A stretch of 64,000 nucleotides of DNA from CAIRTM01 sp963723235 (GTDB lineage Bacteria; Desulfobacterota; WTBG01; CAIYCZ01; CAIRTM01): assembly GCA_963723235.1 (NCBI GenBank), contig CAVRPV010000010.1:1-64000 (forward strand), read 5' to 3'. A program made the position numbers and the translations under genes. Shown piece by piece: positions 25,218 to 35,700 of the stretch. Below the pieces are notes generated by a model, which was given only the letters and a program-made list of their open reading frames with translations, made no database searches and was not told the DNA's origin. How positions within the stretch are numbered: position 1 is the first letter of the stretch; each line of letters begins with the position of its first letter.

Positions 25218-26292
25218 ATGAGCGTCGAGAAAAATATTGCAGTTATGACCAGCGGAGGAGACTCCCCGGGAATGAATGCCGCGGTGCGCGGCGTGATGCG
25301 GGCGGCCCAGTGCAGGGGATGGCAGGTTTTCGGTATCAGGGACGCATATCGTGGCCTGGTGTCCGGAGGCGATTGTATATTCCGGCTCGACACGGGGGCG
25401 GTCGGCGCTTCGTTCCGGGAGGGCGGAACATTTCTTGGCTCAGCCCGCTACAGCGCTATAGTGGGGGACAGCAGCGAGGCGCAGGCCCTGAAAGTCAAAG
25501 CACTGGTTAATCTGCGGCAGCATGGCATCTCCGGTCTCGTGGTTGTCGGCGGCGACGGTTCTTTGACCGGAGCGATGGCTTTGGATGCGTTCCTGCGGCA
25601 AGAGGGACCACGCGTTCACGGAACTGCAAGGCATGTCTCTTCAGATCGTCGGCCTGCCCGGCAGCATCGATAACGACATACCCTGCACGGATATGGCTAT
25701 CGGTGTTGACACCACCCTTAATACCATAGTTGATTGTATCGATAAGCTTCGGGATACCGCAACCTCTCACAAGCGTGTGAGCATTGTTGAGGTTATGGGC
25801 CGTTTGCGCGGCTATCTCGCGGTGATGAGCGGGCTTGCGACAGGTGCTGATCATATTTTTATCCGTGAGCAGCCTGTCGGGCGACGCGATTTGCTGGACA
25901 TGCTTGGCGAACTGCAGGCAAGCTTTGATCTCGGCCAGCAGGCCGGTGTTATCGTACGCTCCGAAGGCGCTGAATTTTCAACGGGCTTTATCAGGGAGAG
26001 CATCGCCAATCTGCTTGAGTCCAGGCGCGATGTGCGCGAAACAATTCTCGGTCATCTGCAGCGCGGTGGAAGTCCAACAGCCTATGAGCGCGTGCTTGCC
26101 ATGCGTTTAGGCGCCCGGGCAGTCGAGCTGCTCGGTAATGGCAACGGCGAACCTGTGTTTGCAGGTATCCGGAGGAACGTCATTACGCAAAGCCCTATAG
26201 CAGATGTGCTTGCAATAAAGAATGCACCTTCATTTCGAGATACCCTGTCGCGTAATGCGCGTGCCTGCTACGAGCTTGCTGCAGCGCCTTGA
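25218..26292 (+). CDS. 6-phosphofructokinase, N-terminal catalytic half (one frameshift)
   Basis: The ATG at 25218 (GGAGAGGATTGC upstream) starts MSVEKNIAVMTSGGDSPGMN, the nucleotide-binding loop of PFK. GLVVVGGDGSLTGAM follows. A duplicated G near 25608 (GAGGGACC) breaks the frame; after it come GLPGSIDNDIPCTDMAIGVD (catalytic Asp in SIDND), KRVSIVEVMGR and GHLQRGGSPTAYERVLAMRLG. All substrate and catalytic motifs of ATP-type PFK (GGDGS rather than GGDDS) are present. About 357 residues. Stop and start of the next frame overlap in a way that one extra C (GCGCCTTGAG, about 26288) would explain, so this may be the first half of a fused double PFK. Confidence 0.88.
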
Positions 26293-27580
26293 GAGGCCGG
26301 TTACTCCTGCAGCGTCCGGTCGAAGGAAAAAAATTGCAATCCTGACCGACGGTATCAATGTGTCGGGCATGAACATGGCTGTACGCTCTGTTGCGCGTCT
26401 TGCCCTGGATGCCGGTATGGCGGTCGAGGGTGTCAGGAGCGGCTTTGACGGTTTGGATAATGGCGCCAAAACGCTGCCGCTTGCATGGAACATGCTTGAA
26501 ATGAAGAGTATCCTGCGCCGGCCGGGTTCGCTGCTGGGTGTGTCCCGACAGGGACTGCGGTGCTCTGAAGACCGGTTTGTCCGTCTTGCAGAGGGCCTGG
26601 ACCGTATGCAGGTCGACGGACTTGTTACTGTCGGAAGCCTTGAATCCTATCATGTGGCGGCTGGAATCGCACAGCACGCAGGTATACCGATTGTAGGTAT
26701 ACCCGCTGATGCCAATTGTAACCTGCCGGGCACTAACTGGGTTATCGGTATGGATTCGGCGCTCAACGATTTGTGCCGGGGCATTGACCGGGCTGCGGAT
26801 ACTGCCCACGTCCAGAACAAAACGTTTATCATTCATCTGAAGTGGCACTATTGTTACTGCCTGGTGCATATGGCAGCCCTTGCCGGAGGTGCTGACCAGC
26901 TGATCATCGACGCCCGCGAAACAGCTGACGATGACAGCCGGACCCTGAGGGCTCAGATTGACCGGAAGGTCAAGGCGTTGCAGGATACGGTTGCCCGCGG
27001 CAAGTTGGGCACCACGGTTGTATTTTTTTCGCGGCGGCTTGAAACAGCCGACAGTGCTCTTGCCATGATCAACGAGGCCATTATTGATGCCGACCTGGGC
27101 GGTCCGGCTACGGTGATACCGCTTGAAACCTCCTATGGCGGCAGCGTTCCGACTGCCTTTGACCGGGTGCTGGCGTCACGGTTCGGCGAGGCTGCTTTCG
27201 GCCTGATGCGGGATCAGCTTGGTTCGTCAGACGCCTCTTTTCATATCGTGGGGCTAACGGGCAAGGATATTCTCACCCACCAATACAAGGAGCAGGTTGA
27301 CGGTATCGACAACGGCTGTCCGCCGGATTTTGTTGCCGAGCTGCAGAGCTGTTTTGCCCTTATGTCGCAGGCCTCAGCTGCTCAGGCGGTTGGCGGCACG
27401 GTGCGCTGGTCCGCAGGGGCCGGAGCCATGACGGGCATCTGGACGTGCCGTCTGTGCGGCCATGAGCAGGCATTCACTATCAAGGCGGGTGCGGGTTGCG
27501 CATTTGTCTGCGGTCATGAGGGCTGTACAAATTATGCGTGTATTGCCGCTCCCGGCAGCGCGCGCAGGGGTTCGTCATGA
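26222..27580 (+). CDS. Degenerate phosphofructokinase-like domain with Cys-rich tail, probably the C-terminal half of a fused PFK
   Basis: The convincing homology starts at KKIAILTDGINVSGMNMAVR (about 26330), parallel to the first half. Equivalent catalytic sites are altered: GGDGS is VGSLES and the SIDND region is GIPADANCNLPGTNWVIGMD, so phosphotransfer is unlikely. DGIDNGCPPDF and SYGGSVPTAFDRVLASRFG keep other PFK contacts, as in the regulatory halves of eukaryotic PFK. The last 50 residues hold CRLC and CGHEGC, a possible zinc site not usual for PFK. The upstream open stretch overlaps the first half in another frame and is probably not an independent start. The end overlaps the next gene (ATGA). 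Confidence 0.72.
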   Translation: MHLHFEIPCRVMRVPATSLLQRLERPVTPAASGRRKKIAILTDGINVSGMNMAVRSVARLALDAGMAVEGVRSGFDGLDNGAKTLPLAWNMLEMKSILRRPGSLLGVSRQGLRCSEDRFVRLAEGLDRMQVDGLVTVGSLESYHVAAGIAQHAGIPIVGIPADANCNLPGTNWVIGMDSALNDLCRGIDRAADTAHVQNKTFIIHLKWHYCYCLVHMAALAGGADQLIIDARETADDDSRTLRAQIDRKVKALQDTVARGKLGTTVVFFSRRLETADSALAMINEAIIDADLGGPATVIPLETSYGGSVPTAFDRVLASRFGEAAFGLMRDQLGSSDASFHIVGLTGKDILTHQYKEQVDGIDNGCPPDFVAELQSCFALMSQASAAQAVGGTVRWSAGAGAMTGIWTCRLCGHEQAFTIKAGAGCAFVCGHEGCTNYACIAAPGSARRGSS

Positions 27581-28083
27581 AGACCATCATCGTTCTTGCG
27601 GCCCATGGCGCTCCGGCAACGGACTGTTCGCGCGGTACAATCGGCATGTTCATGGCGCTTGAGTCGATGCCTCGTCTTGTGAAGCGTTTTGGATTTCTAC
27701 AACGGCTCAAGGCATCTCTTGAACAGCGGATCAGGTGCTGGCCGCGCACGGCTGAAAATGATCCCTACAGGGAAGGCGTGCAGGAGCTGGCGGGCCGCAT
27801 TGCCGCGCAAACCGGCTGTGAGGTGATTTCCGGCTATCTTGAATTTTGCGCGCCTGATATCGGCGTGTGTATTGATACGGCTGTCGGTCGCGGAGCTGAC
27901 AGGGTCATAGTCGCAACCACCATGACCACGCGCGGGGGTGAGCATTCGGAAACCGAGATCCGGGAGATTGTCGAAGCTGCGCAGAAGCGCCTTCCCGCAG
28001 CCCGCATTGTCTACGCCTGGCCGTTCGACACCGACCGCGTGGCTCGCATGTTTGCCGATGAGATCGCAGGGTTTAACTCGTAG
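27577..28083 (+). CDS. CbiX/SirB-like cobalamin-type chelatase
   Basis: The ATG overlaps the preceding stop (ATGA), suggesting coupling. The 168-residue product begins MKTIIVLAAHGAPATD, with the chelatase His in AAHG, and has GYLEFCAPDIGVCIDTAVGRG and VATTMTTRGGEH, the conserved parts of CbiX/SirB small chelatases that insert cobalt or iron into sirohydrochlorin. Length fits a single-domain form somewhat longer than the archaeal CbiXS. The segment MFMALESMPRLVKRFGFLQR is an insertion compared with the family. The window also contains a B12-dependent reductase (NrdJ), which would need cobalamin. Substrate and metal are inferred from family. Confidence 0.75.
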   Translation: MKTIIVLAAHGAPATDCSRGTIGMFMALESMPRLVKRFGFLQRLKASLEQRIRCWPRTAENDPYREGVQELAGRIAAQTGCEVISGYLEFCAPDIGVCIDTAVGRGADRVIVATTMTTRGGEHSETEIREIVEAAQKRLPAARIVYAWPFDTDRVARMFADEIAGFNS

Positions 28084-28096
28084 GCCGGCCTGCAGC

Positions 28097-28753
28097 TTAA
28101 ATGTCTTTTATCCTGCGGATGTTGTTTTTATTGCCGAGGATAATAAGAATATCGCTGTCTTTGATGACAAAATCGGCTTTCGGGATAACGGTGAAACGCT
28201 CCGGTATCAGCTCTTTAACCGCGATGACCTGGACTTCATATTTTGTCGGCAGCTGCAGCGAGGCAAGCGATTGCCCGATATAGCCGGGCGGCGGAGCGAT
28301 TTCAACAATTTCATAGTCTTCCGTCAGGGTAATAAACTCCATGACGTTGGGCGTTATCAATTCACGCGCCGTCTTTAAGGCCATATCCTTTTCCGGGTAA
28401 ATCACATGCGAGGCCCCGACTTTTTTCAGGATCTTTGCATGGTCTTCATTGACCGCCTTTACGTGGATATTTTTGGCCCCGATCTCCAGCAGGTGCAGCG
28501 TCACCAGGCATGATGCGCTGATGTTGTCGCCGAGGCTGAGGATAACCGCCTCCATCTGGTCGAGCCCGAGGCTTGCAAGGGTTTCCATCGACGTGGCATC
28601 GCCGATGATGGCATGCGTCGCGTATGGTTTCAGGCTCTGGACAAGCTCCCGGTTGGTGTCGATGACCACCGTCTCGTGCCCGTATTCATTCAGGGTTTTT
28701 GCGACCCAGTAGCCGAAGCTGCCAAGTCCGATAACTGCGAATGATTTTTTCAT
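28097..28753 (-). CDS. TrkA/KtrA-type potassium channel regulatory subunit
   Basis: The ATG at 28753 gives MKKSFAVIGLGSFGYWVAKT, the GxGxxG NAD-binding RCK (TrkA-N) motif, with VVIDTNRELVQSLKPYATHA and GDATSMETLASLGLDQMEAV next. Residues 135-218 form the TrkA-C domain (ITLTEDYEIVEIAPPPGYIG). Single RCK plus TrkA-C, 218 residues, is the KtrA arrangement. It lies directly downstream of the membrane subunit with a 16-nt gap; an upstream TTG start would overlap that gene and is less likely. It gates potassium uptake in response to nucleotides. Confidence 0.92.
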   Translation of the reverse strand: MKKSFAVIGLGSFGYWVAKTLNEYGHETVVIDTNRELVQSLKPYATHAIIGDATSMETLASLGLDQMEAVILSLGDNISASCLVTLHLLEIGAKNIHVKAVNEDHAKILKKVGASHVIYPEKDMALKTARELITPNVMEFITLTEDYEIVEIAPPPGYIGQSLASLQLPTKYEVQVIAVKELIPERFTVIPKADFVIKDSDILIILGNKNNIRRIKDI

Positions 28754-28769
28754 GGTGCGCTCGTTGCTC

Positions 28770-30150
28770 CTATCCAATCATGATATTTTCTTCGGCGTAT
28801 TCATAACGGGGGGGCGCCTTCTGCTCTGCGAACAGATATATAAGCGTCAGGATGCCCACGCGGCCGACAAACATTGTCAGGGTAATCAGGGCTTTGGCGA
28901 CCGTATCAAGCCGGGGTGTTATTCCCATCGAAAGCCCCACGGTTCCAAAGGCCGAAACCGTTTCAAAAAGATATTCAAGAACAAGTCCGCGATTCTGCTG
29001 GTGCGCTGCATGCCCGATATCCGACAGGAGCAGGCAGCACAGAATACTTACAATAAACAGGGCTGACACGATAACAACCGATATGGTTTTGGAAACCGCA
29101 GCCGTTGTGATCGAACTTCGATGGACGCGGTTGGTTTCGCGGCCGCAAAGCCTGTTCCACAGCACGATTGTCAGGGTCGCCGCGCTGGTTGTTTTAATGC
29201 CACCGCCGCAGGAGCCCGGGGATGCGCCGATGAACATCAGCACAATGCATATCATGAGCGTGGCGTTGTTCAGCAGGTCGAACCTGACCGTGTTGAAGCC
29301 GGCGGTCCGGCACGTGACCGACTGGAAAAAGGACGCGAGGAACTGTTTGGGCACGCTCATTGCGGCAAGGGCGCTGTTGCGTTCGAACAGCCAGATTAAA
29401 ATCATGCCCCCAACGATAAGGATCAGGGTCGTCTGCAGAACAATCCGGGTGTGCAGGGACAGCCTTGTTCGCATCGGCTTGCGCGCCCAGGACAGGAGTT
29501 CGAAAAAGACCGGAAACCCGATGCCGCCGAAGATGATCAGGAAGGCAATGGTCAGGTTGAGCAGCACATTGCCCTGGTACACGACAAAGCTGTCGGGGAA
29601 CAGGGCAAAGCCGGCGTTGCAGAAGGCCGATACCGCGTGGAACAGGGCGTAGTAGCAGTTTTGTGCCGGGCTGAGCTCGCCCCACAAAGAAATCACGAGA
29701 AGCCCGGCGCCGAGCAATTCGACGGTCAGCACAAAAGAAATGATAAAGCGCAGCAGGCGTTTCATGTCGACAGTCGGGTCCGAGGCGTAGGTGTCCTGGA
29801 TGAAACAGCGCTGCAGCATGCTCACCCGCCAGCCCGTGGCCGCGAAAATCCAGACAGCGAATGTCATGATGCCCAGGCCGCCGAACTGTATCAGCAACAG
29901 GATGACGATCTGGCCGAAAAGCGTATAGGTCGATGCCGTATCCACTACCGTCAAGCCGGTAACGGAAAGCGCCGAGGTGGCGGTAAAGAGCGCATCGATC
30001 CACGGCGATGCTTCCTGCGCGGGTCGCGATGGGCAGGCAGAGCAGCAGCGCCCCGAGATTAGCGGCAGCGAAATAGCTGGCAACAAAGGCCGTGCCCGGA
30101 TTTTTCAGCAGGGTGCGCAGTGATTTTGGTATAGTTCTAAGGGTTGCCAT
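28770..30150 (-). CDS. TrkH/KtrB-type potassium uptake membrane subunit (one frameshift)
   Basis: The N-terminus (MATLRTIPKSLRTLLKNPGT, then ANLGALLLCLPIATR) and the rest (QEASPWIDALFTATSALSVT onward) are in different frames, joined near 30020. The protein of about 459 residues has about eight transmembrane helices and the four pore loops with their filter glycines: TSALSVTGLTV, SAFCNAGFAL, TCRTAGFNTV and VSAFGTVGLS. KtrB-like length. It forms the KtrAB-type potassium uptake system with the RCK protein encoded just downstream. Confidence 0.9.
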
Positions 30151-30416
30151 GGTGTTGTGTTAAGTAATGTGCTTAAGGTATCGTGGCAAGGTATACCTTT
30201 TTTGAATGCTTGTCAATACGGGGGGAGGGTACAAAGGCCAAGGTTATAAAAACAGTGTTCGATGGTCATTTGAGACGTAGGGCCAGGCACCTGTGAGGGG
30301 TTGACGTGCGCGTCGTGTCGGCCGGACTTAATCCCGTGAAAGCGGGATATGTCCGGCTGTTTTGATGCCTCAATGCGCCGGACACGCTGCGCTTAGTCCG
30401 GCCTACAACTTTTCTA

Positions 30417-31091
30417 TCAGCGCTTCTCCCGGATCAGGCGGTAGGTAACCTGGTTGAAGGGATCGGGGCAGCAGCCGTGAATGATGTCCGGGTCAGCCTC
30501 CCAGGGCGCGTGCCCGCCGGAGAGCAGCAGATTCATGTACTGGTAGAGCTCCCAGTAGAGAAAGCCGCACACCTTGCCGATGTTGAACGGATCCAATTCC
30601 ACCCGCTGGCCCTCGCAGTGTCCCCAGGTGCATTTGTTGGCTACGCTGATCGTCTCAAGAAATATCCGGTAGGTGTCAACGCCCGGATAGCCCTTTCCGG
30701 TCATGTCAACAGGCTTGCCCTCAGTGCGCACCACGGTCGGCTTGGGCAATTCGACCCGCTTTACCTTAACCTGCACGCGGCCTTCCATGCAGATTCCGCT
30801 AAACGATTCAGGTTCGCCCCACAACATGGTGCCCCCGTAATGGAGCGTCACAAGGTTTGTGTGGATCGGCTGATAGAGCGAGCCGCACATGCCGTCGGAG
30901 TTCATGTTTGTCAGGCGGAAGCAGTCGCCTTTTTTGTGTCCATACGGACAGGTGCCCTCAACATCTGTGACAGTCACCTCTTCGCAATAGCGATAAGCCT
31001 CGCGCCGGATCTGCTCAAGATAGTCCTCCATTGTCTCGCGGTTCTCGCGGTCAAGCTCCTGCATGAAATCTTTTTTTTCTTCCTCGCTCAT
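30417..31091 (-). CDS. Tandem TIGR04076-like cysteine-rich protein
   Basis: The ATG at 31091 with AAAGGAACGG upstream is preferred over the ATG at 31109. The 224-residue product has an acidic helical N-terminus (about 45 residues) and then two related modules. The first reads VEGTCPYGHKKGDCFRL, DGMCGSLYQPIHTNL and TLHYGG; the second VANKCTWGHCEGQRVEL, GKVCGFLYWELYQYM and LLLSGGHAPW. Each has the CxxGHxxGD-type loop and a later Cys of the small TIGR04076 family, whose function is not known. The conserved Cys/His suggest metal binding. Intact and isolated between repeats and TrkH. Confidence 0.72.
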   Translation of the reverse strand: MSEEEKKDFMQELDRENRETMEDYLEQIRREAYRYCEEVTVTDVEGTCPYGHKKGDCFRLTNMNSDGMCGSLYQPIHTNLVTLHYGGTMLWGEPESFSGICMEGRVQVKVKRVELPKPTVVRTEGKPVDMTGKGYPGVDTYRIFLETISVANKCTWGHCEGQRVELDPFNIGKVCGFLYWELYQYMNLLLSGGHAPWEADPDIIHGCCPDPFNQVTYRLIREKR

Positions 31092-31291
31092 GGGGGCCGT
31101 TCCTTTCATGGAATCAAGTATGCTTGCAGAGGATTATAAGACGGCGGGGCAGGGGGAGTCAAACGGAAAGGCAATGCGCTGAAAAAGCAAGGGCGGCATG
31201 TGAAGTGTCGTCCTTTGCTGTCTTGTTTATATTTCAAAATTTGCGTCAGTTCCAGCGACACCATAAAAGCTGTGGTTTAACACCGAATCTC

Positions 31292-31981
31292 TTAGCCGCC
31301 AAGGACGACCGCATCCGGGATTTCGTAGCGTTCTGTGCCGACCCTGATCAGGTTCAGGTCGCCTTCACGCGCAGCCTTGAATTCACCGGAGTAGTCAGCC
31401 TCGCTGGTGTCCGCGCCGATCGGCCTTCCCATGCGGAAGAATATAATGCGACTGCGGCCGCCCGGTTTTTTAATAACCACGGTCGCGTAACCGCCGCCCG
31501 AGCGTGCAACGGAAAAATCGCATTGTCCCATCGGTTGACCGAGATCCTGCGCACAGGGAAGCTGGCCGGTCGCGTCGAACTGGTTCTGTCCGGCCCGCAG
31601 CGCGGAATCGTCGGGGCCTGTGGCTGCTCTGCCGTCTGGCGATACGGCCGGCTTCAGAAATTCGATGGAAACATAGCCACGCGGGCCGCCGCCCAGCTGC
31701 TGCACATCGCACCAGACCATGCCGCCTGTATCGCTGCAACCGAGGTTGTCGAGAATCGTGCCGGGTGCGTAGCGCGCAACTACTGTTGACCGGAGGGACG
31801 GCTGTTCCCGCAGGTTCAAGGAGCTGGAAATGCTTGTGACTTCCCAGTTGCGCGGTCCGCCGTCATCGGGTGAGGCGGGCACGCCTGCAGCGGTTGATCT
31901 CATGTTGTTTACACCTGCGCCTGCCGGCAATGCGCACAGCAGCATAAGAATGGTTGTGAGAAGCAATCGGGTGTTTTTCAT
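31292..31981 (-). CDS. Secreted SH3-domain protein
   Basis: The ATG at 31981 (AAAGGAATATAC upstream) starts MKNTRLLLTTILMLLCALPA, a Sec signal. Residues 45-115 form a bacterial SH3 (SH3_3) domain: SISSSLNLREQPSLRSTVV, PGTILDNLGCSDTGGMVWCD and GPRGYVSIEFLKP. The C-terminal part (CAQDLGQPMGQCDFSVAR, GGGYATVVIKKPGGRSRIIF) is a conserved periplasmic extension seen in other proteins, ending in a beta-rich segment. It probably binds cell-wall peptides or another periplasmic ligand. Two Cys pairs could form disulfides. No operon partner is evident. Confidence 0.82.
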   Translation of the reverse strand: MKNTRLLLTTILMLLCALPAGAGVNNMRSTAAGVPASPDDGGPRNWEVTSISSSLNLREQPSLRSTVVARYAPGTILDNLGCSDTGGMVWCDVQQLGGGPRGYVSIEFLKPAVSPDGRAATGPDDSALRAGQNQFDATGQLPCAQDLGQPMGQCDFSVARSGGGYATVVIKKPGGRSRIIFFRMGRPIGADTSEADYSGEFKAAREGDLNLIRVGTERYEIPDAVVLGG

Positions 31982-32245
31982 GTATATTCCTTTAAGGGCC
32001 CGGGGTAACTTATCAGCCATTACGCCTGAGAAACACAACCGGGGTATGATGGCCGCTAGTCGAGCAGTTTGTTAGGTATAACGCCTAAATATATGTAATA
32101 ACATTATATATTCAATAATTTGACATCTGATAATGTTGCAGGTTCTCTGTATCTTGTGCCTCAATATTTGCAAGAGCCATCCAGCCATAACTCAAAATGA
32201 GAACCTGCGCACAGGCACAATGGCATGTACCGTGAAGCCCGAATC

Positions 32246-32680
32246 TTACGAACGAGGCTGGACGAATTCGATCAGTATGTCTGCGGTGTCATCCCGGTTG
32301 AAGTAGGCAACCCGGCTGCGGGGCATGTCCAGAATTGCGTCGGGGGTGACATGGCCAAGGCGCACGCCCTTGTCCTGCATCAGCTCAACCGCCTTTTCAA
32401 TGTCTGTAACGGTAAAGGCAATATGGTTGATGCCGGTGGGCGGGTTGCTGACCATCTGTTTGAATGTGTCAGATATCGGCTGGATGAGTTCAAAATCCAT
32501 GCCGCCCACGGGGATGAAGGCGAAGCGGCTGTCCGGGGCAGGTTCATTCGCAGGAGGTACCTGGAAGAGTGTAGCCGGGTCATGGTCAAAAATGCGGGCA
32601 AGGGTGGACAGCGAGCTGTTCATGTCGTCAACATACACGCCGATGTGGCGCACACAGACGATGAGATCCCGAATGTTCAT
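32246..32680 (-). CDS. VOC-superfamily protein, methylmalonyl-CoA epimerase-like
   Basis: The 144-residue product shows two babbabbb modules of the glyoxalase/VOC fold: VRHIGVYVDDMNSSLSTLAR (first His ligand) and NHIAFTVTDIEKAVELMQDK (second His), with FELIQPIS and ILIEFVQP supplying the Glu ligands. The spacing is that of methylmalonyl-CoA epimerases and similar metal-dependent enzymes. Its upstream neighbour is a B12-dependent ribonucleotide reductase with a 37-nt gap, on the same strand. No mutase is in the window, so the epimerase label is only a family-level guess. Confidence 0.75.
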   Translation of the reverse strand: MNIRDLIVCVRHIGVYVDDMNSSLSTLARIFDHDPATLFQVPPANEPAPDSRFAFIPVGGMDFELIQPISDTFKQMVSNPPTGINHIAFTVTDIEKAVELMQDKGVRLGHVTPDAILDMPRSRVAYFNRDDTADILIEFVQPRS

Positions 32681-32717
32681 ACAAGCACCTTTGTTAAACA
32701 GTTTAGCTAATTTAAAA

Positions 32718-35700
32718 TTAACTGCACCCGGTTGTCATGCCGCAGCTGACGCATTTCATGCAGGCTCCGTTGCGCACCAGCGTGAACCGCTGGCAGATCG
32801 GGCAGGGGTCACCTTCGTAGCCCTTGACGCGCGCTTCGCGGATTGCTTCCGGCACTGCGGGGGAACTGTCGGCAGGGTCCGTCGTGGCCAACACGGTTTT
32901 TTTGCGGTGTTGTTTACCGCCCGCATGATCAAGCGCGTCATGGCGCAGGTCATCGGCATTAATGCCGTGCCCGAGATCATTGCGCGCCCAGGTAATTGAT
33001 GGCCAGTTCGCGGAAAATATAGTCAATCACCGAGGTTGCCATTTTTAAATGATCATTGCCGGTCACGATGCCGTTGGGCTCAAAGCGGGAAAATATGAAC
33101 GCGTCAACGAATTCTTCGAGAGGCACGCCGTATTGCAGGCCAAGGCTGATAGCGATGGCGAAGCTGTTCATCAGGCTGCGGAACGCCGCGCCCTCTTTGT
33201 GCATGTCAACAAACACTTCTCCCAGACAGCCGTCGGGATACTCACCGGTGCGCAGGTATATTTTGTGTCCGCCGACAACGGCCTTCTGGGTGTAGCCGCG
33301 GCGCCGGTTGGGCAGAACGCGGCGGCGGGTCCGGGCGGCAATTCCTGCGAACCACGCGGCCCGTGCAGCCGCGGGCATGTCGAACAGGCTGCCTGCGTTG
33401 TCCTGCATGCCGTCAAAAAAAGCGTTAAGCGGCTGGCTGAGCTTGGACCCGTCGCGGTAGATGGCGATTGACTTGAGTCCCAGATCATGGCTTTGCATCA
33501 ATGCCCGGCTGACGTCTTCAACGCTTGAGTCATGGGGCATGTTGATGGTTTTGGAAATGGCGCCGGATACAAACGGCTGGCAGGCGGCCATCATCAGGAT
33601 ATGCGCGTCCCATGAAATACTGCGCGTGCCGGCCCAGCCGCAACGGCCTGCACAGTCAAATACGCTGTAGTGCTCTTCCTTCAGAAGAGGCGCGCCCTCG
33701 ATGCACAGGGTGCCGCAGATGTAGGTACCGGCGGCTGCAATCTCCGCAGGTGTAAAACCGAGATGAACAAGGACGGACCCTTGAGGGTTTGCGGACAGTG
33801 CGGCGCGCAGGCCCGTGATTTTTTTTACGCACTTTTCACCAATGATGTCGGGTGTAAACGCGGCTTCAAGTTCGAAGGCACCCGGCAGTGCGGCTTCAAT
33901 GCGCGCGATTGCCCCGTGGTCAAGCCCCTTCTCCGCCAGGCTCTCCGGGTTAATGCCGGGAGCACCTGCAAGGGTTGCATGACCCTGCACATGCGAAATA
34001 ATTGCGGTGATCTCCTCATCAACATAGCCCAGCCTGCGCAGGGCCGGGGCAACGGATTGATTGATGATTTTCAGTGTGCCGCCGCCGGCAAGCGTTTTGA
34101 ATTTCACCAGGGCATAATCAGGCTCGATGCCGGTGGTGTCGCAGTCCATGACAAGCCCGATCGTTCCGGTCGGAGCAATGGCTGAAACCTGCGCGTTGCG
34201 AAATCCATGCTTCTGGCCAAGCTCACATGCCCGGTCCCAGGCCATGCGGGCTGCCTGCACAATATCGGCGGGGCATGTGTCCAGTTCGGGCATCGGCGGC
34301 CGGATGCGGACGTCTTCAAGCGCTTCATTGTCAGGCTGCAGCATGCGCCGATGATTACGGATAACGCGCAGCATCGGCTCACGGTTGTCTGCGAAGGCCT
34401 CGAACGCTCCGAGTTCGGCGGCCATCTCTGCGCTCGTGCAGTAGGCCTGTCCGCTCATAAGCGCGCTGATACCCGAGGCCAGGGCGCGGGCGCCTTCGCT
34501 GTCGTAGGGCAGACCCAGTACCATGAATACGGCACCAAGGTTGGCGAATCCCAGGCCAAGGGGCCGGTAGCGATGGCTGTTGAGCGCTATTGAAGGCGAG
34601 GGAAACTGCGCCATGACCACGCTCAGCTCAAGGGTGAGCGTCCACAGATGCACGGCATGGCTGAATTTTTCGACATCAAAGCTGCCTGAATTACGCTCAA
34701 TGAACGCCAGCAGGTTGAGGCTTGCAAGGTTGCAGGCGGTATCATCAAGAAACATGTATTCAGAGCAGGGGTTTGAGGCGTTGATGCGTCCGCCCTGCGG
34801 ACAGGTATGCCAGTCATTGATCGTGGTATCAAACTGCACGCCCGGATCGGCACACATCCACGCGGCCCGGGCAAGGCTTTCCCACAGTTCGCGGGCTGAG
34901 ACCTCGCTGAGTGTTTCCCCATTAACGCGGCCGGTGAGGGGCCAGGCCCTGTCAGCAGCAAGCGCTTCCATGAAGCTCTCCGGTATGCGCACGCTGTTAT
35001 TGGCGTTCTGGGCGCTGACCGTTTGATAGGCCCCGGCGTTCCAGTCCGCACTAAATATGCTCATCGGCAGCTGCTCCACTCCCTGGCGCGCAAGCTGAAT
35101 GACGCGGTTGATTGAGCCGGAGGGAATGCCGAGAATACAGGCTTCGCGTACGGCAGCGGCAAGGGCCTTGTTCTCGCGTGTGCTATACTGTTCATCCGGT
35201 CCGTAGCCGGGAGCATCGCAGGCCTGCAGCACCTTGCGCAAACAGCGCTCGCTTACCAGGGAGCCGCAGATCAGGGCCGCGACCTTGTGTTCTTCAATTG
35301 CTTTCCAGTTGATGAATTCCTCGATGTCGGGATGGTCGATATCAAGGATGACCATCTTGGCCGCACGCCGGGTTGTGCCTCCCGATTTAATGGCTCCGGC
35401 AGCGCTGTCGCCTATTTTCAAAAAACTCATCAGCCCGCTGGAATAACCGCCGCCGGAAAGGCGCTCACCCGAGGCCCGGATGGCAGAAAAGTTCGTGCCC
35501 GTTCCGGAACCGTATTTGAAAAGGCGCGCTTCGCGCAGGCACAGATCCATTATGCCGCCGCTGTTCACGAGGGTATCGGATACGCTTTGAATAAAACAGG
35601 CATGCGGCTGCGGGCGCTCATAGGAGCCGTCTGGATTCCGTTATTGTGCCGGTTGCGGGGTCAACGAAATAGTGGCCCTGTGCGGCCTGCTCGATTCCAT

